From Linnemannia elongata (Eukaryota > Mortierellomycota > Mortierellomycetes > Mortierellales > Mortierellaceae), in contig JAXBDG010000001.1 of NCBI GenBank assembly GCA_036320915.1, forward strand, positions 930,001 to 994,000: a stretch of 64,000 bases of DNA, written 5' to 3'. Of this stretch, positions 57,428-64,000 are shown one piece after another. Position 1 is the stretch's first letter; each line of letters opens with the position of its first letter. A model generated the notes under the pieces. That model searched no databases. It saw only the letters and a list, made by a program, of their open reading frames with translations, and had not been told where the DNA came from. The translations under genes were made by a program, and so were the position numbers.

Positions 57428-58897
57428 ATGGCATCAACAACAGCGACAGCAACAACACTCACAAAAACAACCCTCTACTCTCCCCTTACATTCCGCCTGC
57501 TCTCGCTGCAATCCGCTGTAGCCCAGGCTTATGCAAACGCCCGTCGGTTCCTCCTCGCAACACTCTACTCAAGCACCACAGGATCAGGACATGCCCCCTA
57601 CCCAGGCGACACCGAGATGTCTATCCCCTGGTTGACAGCCACCCTCCAGACCAAAGGAGGCATCCCCCACGGTGCAACCATCATCAGCGCAGACTTCCTC
57701 GGCCTCGATGGCAACCGAGGACTTGCTGGCGTCATGACCAAGATCCTGGTCACCTATACCCTCCCCAGCAGCAAGGACAAGGATGACATCCATCAAGTAC
57801 ACCTCATCATGAAGCGGAGTGCCGACAGTCGGTTAAGACGTCTGGCTAACATTATCTCGGGAAGTTCTCGGGAGGTCATCTTTTACGGATCTGATATCGC
57901 CAAGAGCCTCCTGCCATCGACCCTCTTGCCCAAGATTTATTACACACATGGATCGATCTGGCTCGGCGAATACGTTGTCGTGATGGAGGATATCAAGAAG
58001 CGACGGGCAGAGGAACTCACTCAGGAAGCCAGCAACTCTTGCAGGAAACCACCCGTCGATGTCAACTTTGTCTTTGGAAACCAGATCTGGGGTGTGCCTG
58101 ATTCGGTCGATCGTGCCAGTCTCCCTCCGTCCGCTGACATGCTCGACCAGATGTTCTTGACTGCCGCAGAGATGCACGCTCAGCACTGGAACGACCAGAG
58201 TCTGTTCAAGCTGGATTGGCTCAAGTCGACAGGATGGTACAAGGGCTCGAACCGTGCCGTCTGGGAATGGTCCCTTCAGGCCGCAGACGTCGCATGGGAG
58301 AAGGGGAAGGCCATGTCTGCGAGCGGCAAGTTTGATGTCAAGTACTCTGAAAAGTTTGTCAAGATCATGGACAGTGCATTCAAGCGAGCTTCGTGGGAGC
58401 GTCTTCAGAAACGGTTACAGGATAAGACATTGCCCTTTACGCTGACTCACGGAGACTTTCACGCTGCCAATATGATTCTGGATCGCTCATCCCCCACAGA
58501 AGCACCATCTATCTGCATGTACGACTGGTCCGAGGTCTGCATCTGGGAGCCCACCACGGATCTGGGTCAGACCATCATCTCCGATGTACCAGTCGCAGTT
58601 TTCAAGACCCATGCCCGGACTGCGTTGAGGAAGTACTGGGATCGGCTGATCGAACTGGGAGCATTCAAGCCCGAGGCGTACCCCTTCGAGACTTGCTGGA
58701 AGTCGTTCGTGCGGGGAGGTGTCGAGAAGTGGCTCTGGACGTTTGGAATCCTCTGCAGCTACCCTGGCATGCCCGCCAACGCTGTTCAATATTTCCATGA
58801 CCAAATGCTGGCCTTTATTGAGCTTGCTGGCGATGTCGAGGACGACTTTTATGATATCACGACCGTTGTCTGCTTTGCTCCTCCCAACATGTACTAG
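57428..58897 (+). CDS. APH/CHK-type kinase-like phosphotransferase (489 aa)
   Basis: Single exon, 489 residues. It has the aminoglycoside/choline-kinase-like fold signatures. A Lys in HLIMKR (the ATP-Lys strand) and the EYVVVMEDI hinge are present. The catalytic loop is LTHGDFHAANMIL (HGD at 341-343, Asn348), and the metal-binding Asp366 lies in MYDWSEVCIWEPTTDLGQTI. This Brenner-type HGDxHxxN plus D-W pattern is shared by APH, choline kinase and the ecdysteroid-kinase-like (CHK) families. The substrate is unknown: a small alcohol, amino sugar or choline-like metabolite is possible. The long spacing and EPTTDLG favour the CHK-like branch. No signal peptide; likely cytosolic. Upstream is a 1.4-kb divergent region with a T36 run. 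Confidence 0.82.
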   Translation: MASTTATATTLTKTTLYSPLTFRLLSLQSAVAQAYANARRFLLATLYSSTTGSGHAPYPGDTEMSIPWLTATLQTKGGIPHGATIISADFLGLDGNRGLAGVMTKILVTYTLPSSKDKDDIHQVHLIMKRSADSRLRRLANIISGSSREVIFYGSDIAKSLLPSTLLPKIYYTHGSIWLGEYVVVMEDIKKRRAEELTQEASNSCRKPPVDVNFVFGNQIWGVPDSVDRASLPPSADMLDQMFLTAAEMHAQHWNDQSLFKLDWLKSTGWYKGSNRAVWEWSLQAADVAWEKGKAMSASGKFDVKYSEKFVKIMDSAFKRASWERLQKRLQDKTLPFTLTHGDFHAANMILDRSSPTEAPSICMYDWSEVCIWEPTTDLGQTIISDVPVAVFKTHARTALRKYWDRLIELGAFKPEAYPFETCWKSFVRGGVEKWLWTFGILCSYPGMPANAVQYFHDQMLAFIELAGDVEDDFYDITTVVCFAPPNMY

Positions 58898-59764
58898 GTT
58901 GCTAAAATAAATCAATACCAGTTTTATATCTCCTATACATCCTCCATAGAAAGGTTGGGGAAAGATTTGTTCGACTCTCATTCATTTTACAGAATGAGCG
59001 AAATTCAACCATGGAATTGTCACTTTTTTCAGGGGTTGTGGGGAAGTCATATTTGACCCGAAGAGAAGGTGTCAAAAAAAAGAGAGTTCGCTTTGCCGTA
59101 GCAATAGGTGAAGTCGTTTTTTTGACGTCGCAACCAATGCTTTAGTTCTCACACTGACTTCATTGTAGGTAGGAACGTTGAAGGGTGCCATTTGTTTGTT
59201 GTTGTTGTGTGTATGCACAATGTGTTTTGCAACGGTTGTCTTGGTGTATGTAGATAGGTTGTTGTCGCTTTCGGCTGATCGGATTGTTGTTGTGGTCAAG
59301 CACATAACCATAACAACGACGAGAACAACAAAACAATACCTCTATGTATTCAGCGTCAAAAGGAGTACCCGACGGCAGAATTGATACTATGAGAGGATGC
59401 GGCTTTGTCTTTGTGTGCCGGAACCGATTAAGGAACGAGAATATTTTTGTTTTGTTGTTCTATACACTTCGCGATTAAACAAGAACAGGGGCATTCATCC
59501 TTCTTCGTGCTCACTTTGTGATTGTGTTTGTATGTGTTTGCGTGTCCAAACGACTATGTGTGGAGAACAAGTGAAGTCCTCTTCTGTTCGGCTCAACCTG
59601 CGTCACGTGTAAAGAGACAAAGAGACAAGGCGCTAACACGCGGCTCGACAATTCATTCACATAAAAGAAACCCATTCACTTCTCCTTTTCTTCTTTCTCC
59701 ATCCGAATCCACTTCTCCACACACCCCCTCGCCTCACACCCAACACATACATATATCATCAAAA
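58898..59764. promoter_or_regulatory. Thiolase promoter region with CACGTG box
   Basis: 867 bp. A CACGTG box (TCACGTGT) lies at 59604-59609, about 156-161 bp upstream of the thiolase ATG, followed by a pyrimidine-rich then A/C-rich leader. On the - strand, a 39-codon frame (59191-59072) follows a CAACAACAACAAACAA leader but lacks other support. Confidence 0.5.
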
Positions 59765-61486
59765 ATGGCCCCTACCCAGAAAGTTTACGTCGTCGGTGTC
59801 GGCATGACCAAGTTCATCAAGCCCAGAGACTTGAGAGACTACCCCGGTACGTCTCTTCTTCATACGGATCGATCTCCGCTCTACTCTTCGTTGATTTTAC
59901 TTTGTTCTGAGAGAAGCACACACCTGGAGCTGACAAGCAAACAACTCTCCTTTTGCAAACATATAGATATGGGTCGTGAGGCTGCTACCAAGGCCCTCTT
60001 GGATGCCGGTATCACCTACGACAAGGTCCAGCAGGTACGGAAAAACCTCTTTTTGTCGCACACTCCCTCTTTGTTTGTGCTTACCCGGCTCGCATATTTA
60101 TTCATCCATCCCTCCCGCCCCACTTTCCTCCCCCTTTTTTTCGATCAAAGGCTAATTCAAAGCACCTGCATGATATTTTTTCTTTCCAACCCATAGGCTG
60201 CTGTCGGATACTGCTATGGTGACTCTACCTGCGGTCAGCGCACCCTGTACCAGCTCGGAATGCACCAGGTAACGAATTCCACCTTCGACATCTATGCAAC
60301 AACTGCGAAGCGCCAACACATACCCGAGCCGAAAAAAATCAACAAAAATTAACATTACCTTCATATAATATTGTAGATCCCCATCATCAACGTCAACAAC
60401 AACTGCTCCACTGGATCAACTGCTCTCTTCTTGGCTCGCCAGGCCATCGAGTACGGTGTTGCAGACTGCACCATGGCGCTTGGTTTCGAGAAGATGGAGG
60501 CTGGTTCGCTTGGATCTAAGTTCGAGGACCGCACCAACCCCTTGGACAAGACCATCTCCATGATGAGTGAGACCCGCGGCATCAGCGCCGGCCCCTTTGC
60601 TGCCCAGATCTTTGGTAACGCTGGTATTGAGTACTGCGAAAAGTACGGTGCCACCCCCACCCACATGGCCAAGATTGCCGAGAAGAACCATCGCCACTCT
60701 GCCTTGAACCCTTACTCCCAGTTCCGTGACATCTACACCTTGGAGCAGGTTGAAAAGTCCAACAAAGTCTTTGGCCCCCTCACCAAGCTCCAGTGCTGCC
60801 CCACCTCGGATGGCTCTGCTTGTGTAATTTTAGCCTCGGAGAAGTTTGTTCGTGAGCACAACTTACAGGACCAGGCCGTTGAGATGGTCGCCCAATCCAT
60901 GGCCACCGACTCACCCAAGCTCTTCAACGAGTCCTCGATCGAGTTGGCTGGTGCCGACATGACCCGTCGCGCTGCTGCCGATGTCTTCTCTAAGGCTGGC
61001 ATTAAGCCTACCGATGTCCAGGTCGTCGAATTGCACGACTGCTTTTCTGCCAACGAGTTGATCACCTACGATGCCCTCGGACTCTGCAAGCCCGGTGAGG
61101 CCCACAAGTTGATCGATACCAACGATGTCTCCTACGGAGGCAAGTACGTTGTCAACCCTTCGGGCGGTTTGATTTCTAAGGGGCACCCCCTCGGTGCCAC
61201 TGGTTTGGCCCAGTGCTCCGAGTTGGTCTGGCAGCTTCGCGGCTGGTGCGGTGAGCGCCAGGTCCCCAACTGCAAGTACGCCCTCCAGCACAACGTCGGT
61301 CTCGGCGGTGCCGTCGTCATCTCGCTCTACAAGAAGGCCAATGAGTTGGGCTCCTCCCCCAAGTACGTTGACTCTCGCAAGCGTGTCGGCTACAACCCCG
61401 CCATCGAGGCTCGCGAGGTCTCTGAGGAGGAGGTTGAGTCTGTACGTGCCAAGGGTGCTAACTCAGAGTTCATGGCTCGTCTTTAA
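59765..61486 (+). CDS. SCP2-type (SCPx-like) 3-ketoacyl-CoA thiolase, putatively peroxisomal
   Basis: Four exons: 59765-59846, 59967-60034, 60197-60268, 60377-61486; 443 residues, all junctions in frame. Thiolase-fold signatures: [11 protein letters not shown] at the N-terminus, nucleophilic Cys84 in [15 protein letters not shown], the [13 protein letters not shown] block, and His344 in [17 protein letters not shown]. The NNNCSTGS and HDCFSANE blocks mark the SCP2/SCPx thiolase subgroup rather than classical acetyl-CoA acyltransferases. The protein ends right after the thiolase domain, without the sterol-carrier SCP2 domain of animal SCPx. The last three residues ARL fit a peroxisomal targeting signal type 1 variant. 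It would cleave 3-ketoacyl-CoA, including branched chains, in peroxisomal beta-oxidation. Codon use is strongly biased to C-ending codons, suggesting high expression. Confidence 0.92.
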
Positions 61487-61686
61487 ATGCTCGTTATATT
61501 TCGCGGACCTTTTTTTCTTTTCTTAACTTTCTGATACCAACAGCCCCCCCCCCCCCCTCTCCCTTCAATAAAATAAAATAAAAACAATTGTAAATAATTA
61601 ATACATCGACGGTTTATTACAATTATAAACAAGTTTTGGTAGTACTTTTAGGTAATGACATGTTGCGGACAGTGAAGGTAATTGGT

Positions 61687-64000
61687 TTAGTTCTTGGTGA
61701 CACTTGTAGGACCGGATTCGGTTAGATCCTCCAAGGACTTTAATCCACTCGATTCCTGGAAGGAGATCGAGTCACGGACCACGTTCTGGAGCCGCTCGAC
61801 GTCGTACCAGCACGTGGTCGTATAGTCGACTCCGGTGATCTGGCTCAGACCCTGAGACGCCACCGACTTGGATCGGTACCAGCCCAAGCGGCGGTTGCCT
61901 CGGGTCGGGAAGATGGGATGTGAGTGATGTGCAGAGAAGGGGAGGACTGTTAACAGCGATGATGTGTAAGGGAGTGTCAGGTCATTGGCGATTGGCGCCT
62001 TGGGCTCTCCGTCGTCGTTGTTGATGGTGGTGACGGTTACGTCAGTGCTGGCGCGAGAGGAGAAAGATGCAGTTGGTTCGTCCGAGGGACTGCTACCTCG
62101 GTGGGAGGATGAGTTTTGTTGGAGAGCAGTGGCTGAGAGCTGGTCAAAGACAAGGACTTGGCTGGTGCTGTTGACGTGGCTCACTTTTGTAGCTGGAGAG
62201 ATGGAAGCCATGGTCATTTCGATGTCTTGGTCACTGTTGTCAGGCAACCCTTTGGAGACTTGAGACTGCCGGTGCTGGTTACCGTTATCCTCAAATAGAT
62301 CGTCCATTATGGCAAGATTGGTACTTGAACTGAGCAACAAGTTGGTTGCTAATGCGTCCCTTGTAGTGTTGTTGTTGCCGTGGTGGTGGTTTGCAAAAGA
62401 CGTCATAGTCGAAGAGGTCGAGAGGGGTAAATTGGCCATGGAGCAGGATGCGGACGAAAAGGCTGACGCTTGATGCCCCAACCCAACTTCGCAGACATCC
62501 TTCTCCAGCTGGCTTAGATCGAACCAGTTAGGCCAGGCGGTCGCGGCAGCTGCTTGAACGGCAGCCGCAGCATTGCTGTCCATCATCATTAAGTTCTCAA
62601 GGCTCAAGAGGTCATGCTCGGACAGACTAATTTCGGCCACAGCGGGCGGTATGCCCTCACCTTGAAGGCCCAAGTCATTCATGCTACCGCTGCACTCGGA
62701 GAGGGCCCTGATAAAGTCGGCAGCAGCGATTGACTCCAAGGGCGAGGAAGATGACATGTTGTTACCGATAGATCCATTTCCGATACTGCTGCTCGTCATC
62801 GCATTGGTGATCGAGGGTGCTGTGACAGAGGACGACATCAACGAACTCGGGTTGAGGGGACCCACGGAGCCGCCGCTCATAGAGGTCACCAAGGTCTGAG
62901 CAAGACAGAGTGCCGTTGTAGATGCAGACTTGTTCATGACCTGCTGGTGCTTGGAGTAATGGGCAGCATATTCGGCCTCGTCCATGTGAACCATCTTCTC
63001 GGCGACCTTGTGACGAGGATCCGTTGCGCTGACAGTTGCACTGTTGCCGATTCCACCGAGTCCTCCGACCTGCGTTAGAATGGCCTCTGTGACCATGAGG
63101 TTATCCTCCTTGAACGAGCTGGTTGACTTGTAAGGGTGTGTCCTTGGCGCGTTCTTCTTCTTCTTCGCCGGGTTGCTCAGACTGGGATTCGACACGATGC
63201 TGGAGCGGCGACTGTTGGAGGCAGCGTTGCCGTTATTGGAGCTGATAGAAGCCATCGAAGCCCGACGAAGAAGCTTGCTAGATCCAGCGTTGTTGCTGTT
63301 GTTCCCATTGGCTGACAGCTGCTGGAATGACGGCGAAGACACCGAAGATGTCAACTTCGATTGCTGGGTCAGCGTGGTGTGCGACCCAGACGAAATTAGC
63401 TGATCGCTGTAGATAGCACTATTCTGACCAGCAGGACCGTTGTGTGGCAACAAGTTCTTGAAGGGAGGCTGGATCGACTGGGTGGTGATTGCCGAAGGCG
63501 TACCATTGTTCAGAAGCTGGGTCTCCTCCTCTGAGCCAGGTGCAAGATCCAAGAACGGGATTGTATGAGCGTAGATAGCCTGCAGGAGATTGAGGTAAAT
63601 GGGATCCTGGTTCATGCTGCAGGTCGTGTCGGGGCAGATGGGAAGGATCTGGACATAGTTGCCGTAAAAGTCGTGTCCAATGATCTCTAGACCGGGTACA
63701 ACCGTAGGGGATGCGAGGTATTCGTACAGAGGCTCTGGGTTACCACAGGGAGCGGGGCCATGGTAAAACGTGCGCGGGGTGGTTGAAGACGTTGGTGGTA
63801 GTGTAAGAGGAGCTGAGACTTCGGAGTTGTTGAACTGCTGTTGTTGGCAGACTCCATTAGCGAGGAGTTGTTGATCTAATGGAGCTAGAGACCAGTTCAT
63901 GTCTGTTGGCATGTGGGATTGGAGCGTTCGTGGGGCGGGAGCTGGGACGCTGCCGACTCTACGCTTGACCTTGGCCTTTGACCCTCGTCGCGATTGTGAT
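61687..64000 (-). CDS. Unrecognised Asn/Ser-rich protein, 5' end cut by window edge
   Basis: Open without a stop from the window edge to the stop at 61687 (at least 770 residues). An internal ATG at 63912 would give 741 residues, but the frame continues upstream with a basic stretch (RRGSKAKVKRR), so the start or a preceding exon lies beyond 64000. The N-terminal third holds a compact segment (PLYEYLASPTVVPGLEIIGH, then YVQILPICPDTTCSMNQDPI), a middle Ser/Asn-rich part with a basic patch (PAKKKKNAPRTHPYKS), and DPRHKVAEKMVHMDEAEYAA. The C-terminus has FPTRGNRRLGWYRSKSV and TCWYDVERLQNVVRDS. The basic patches suggest a nuclear regulator, but no DNA-binding domain is visible in the window. It is convergent with the thiolase gene (200 bp). 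Confidence 0.7.
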   Translation of the reverse strand, partial: SQSRRGSKAKVKRRVGSVPAPAPRTLQSHMPTDMNWSLAPLDQQLLANGVCQQQQFNNSEVSAPLTLPPTSSTTPRTFYHGPAPCGNPEPLYEYLASPTVVPGLEIIGHDFYGNYVQILPICPDTTCSMNQDPIYLNLLQAIYAHTIPFLDLAPGSEEETQLLNNGTPSAITTQSIQPPFKNLLPHNGPAGQNSAIYSDQLISSGSHTTLTQQSKLTSSVSSPSFQQLSANGNNSNNAGSSKLLRRASMASISSNNGNAASNSRRSSIVSNPSLSNPAKKKKNAPRTHPYKSTSSFKEDNLMVTEAILTQVGGLGGIGNSATVSATDPRHKVAEKMVHMDEAEYAAHYSKHQQVMNKSASTTALCLAQTLVTSMSGGSVGPLNPSSLMSSSVTAPSITNAMTSSSIGNGSIGNNMSSSSPLESIAAADFIRALSECSGSMNDLGLQGEGIPPAVAEISLSEHDLLSLENLMMMDSNAAAAVQAAAATAWPNWFDLSQLEKDVCEVGLGHQASAFSSASCSMANLPLSTSSTMTSFANHHHGNNNTTRDALATNLLLSSSTNLAIMDDLFEDNGNQHRQSQVSKGLPDNSDQDIEMTMASISPATKVSHVNSTSQVLVFDQLSATALQQNSSSHRGSSPSDEPTASFSSRASTDVTVTTINNDDGEPKAPIANDLTLPYTSSLLTVLPFSAHHSHPIFPTRGNRRLGWYRSKSVASQGLSQITGVDYTTTCWYDVERLQNVVRDSISFQESSGLKSLEDLTESGPTSVTKN

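Noticed and set aside
60911..61291. - strand frame inside the thiolase gene
   Set aside because: Antisense shadow produced by strong codon bias in a highly conserved enzyme gene.

Overview
This window is nuclear DNA of a filamentous fungus, most likely an early-diverging lineage such as Mortierellaceae (Mortierella and relatives). The genus-level guess is inference. It rests on intron-bearing genes with fungal GT-AG introns, very long homopurine/homopyrimidine leaders, abundant microsatellites, glutamine- and serine-rich regulators, an HSPA12-like Hsp70, a NACHT-pentapeptide-WD40 STAND gene, and an FPK1/NRC2-type AGC kinase. There are no operons; genes stand alone on both strands with 0.2-4 kb gaps.

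Layout. 1-3.6 kb: a Q-rich bHLH transcription factor (-), cut by the left edge. 7.0-8.4 kb: mitochondrial ribosomal protein uL2 (-), sharing a 336-bp divergent promoter with an isobutyryl-CoA dehydrogenase (ACAD8-like, +, 8.7-10.7 kb). 12.5-15.8 kb: AGC kinase (+). 16.1-18.8 kb: dysbindin-like coiled-coil protein (-). 19.3-22.5 kb: PacC/Rim101 pH-response zinc-finger factor (-). 24.5-29.8 kb: a large NLR-like NACHT/pentapeptide/WD40 gene (-) that carries two disabling lesions, a 31-bp tandem duplication and an in-frame TAG. 30.8-37.4 kb: four tiny intronless genes (two -, then two +) for 64-74-residue proteins that share a Thr-Pro-rich motif; a fifth, more divergent relative lies at 55.6 kb. 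37.6-41.5 kb: TMF1/Sgm1-type golgin (-). 41.8-44.1 kb: HSPA12-like Hsp70 (-). 46.1-48.3 kb: unrecognised coiled-coil protein (+). 50.9-54.8 kb: unrecognised low-complexity, possibly membrane-anchored protein (+). 57.4-58.9 kb: APH/choline-kinase-like phosphotransferase (+). 59.8-61.5 kb: SCP2-type thiolase with a candidate PTS1 (+). 61.7-64 kb: unrecognised Asn/Ser-rich protein (-), cut by the right edge.

How genes relate. The ACAD8 and thiolase genes both belong to acyl-CoA catabolism (mitochondrial valine degradation and peroxisomal thiolysis), and both have a CACGTG box in their promoter. TMF1, dysbindin and the FPK1-like kinase are all membrane-traffic or membrane-lipid proteins, but they are not clustered in a way that implies co-regulation. 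The most novel element is the family of small TPAQTPR-motif proteins, each with a strong TATA box about 110-180 bp upstream of its ATG. I recognise no described function for them.

Exon boundaries were derived by hand from splice consensus and reading-frame continuity. They agree in phase throughout for the bHLH, uL2, ACAD8, kinase, PacC, TMF1, Hsp70, coiled-coil and thiolase genes. The 5' ends of the dysbindin-like gene and of the 51.8-54.8 kb gene are unresolved.
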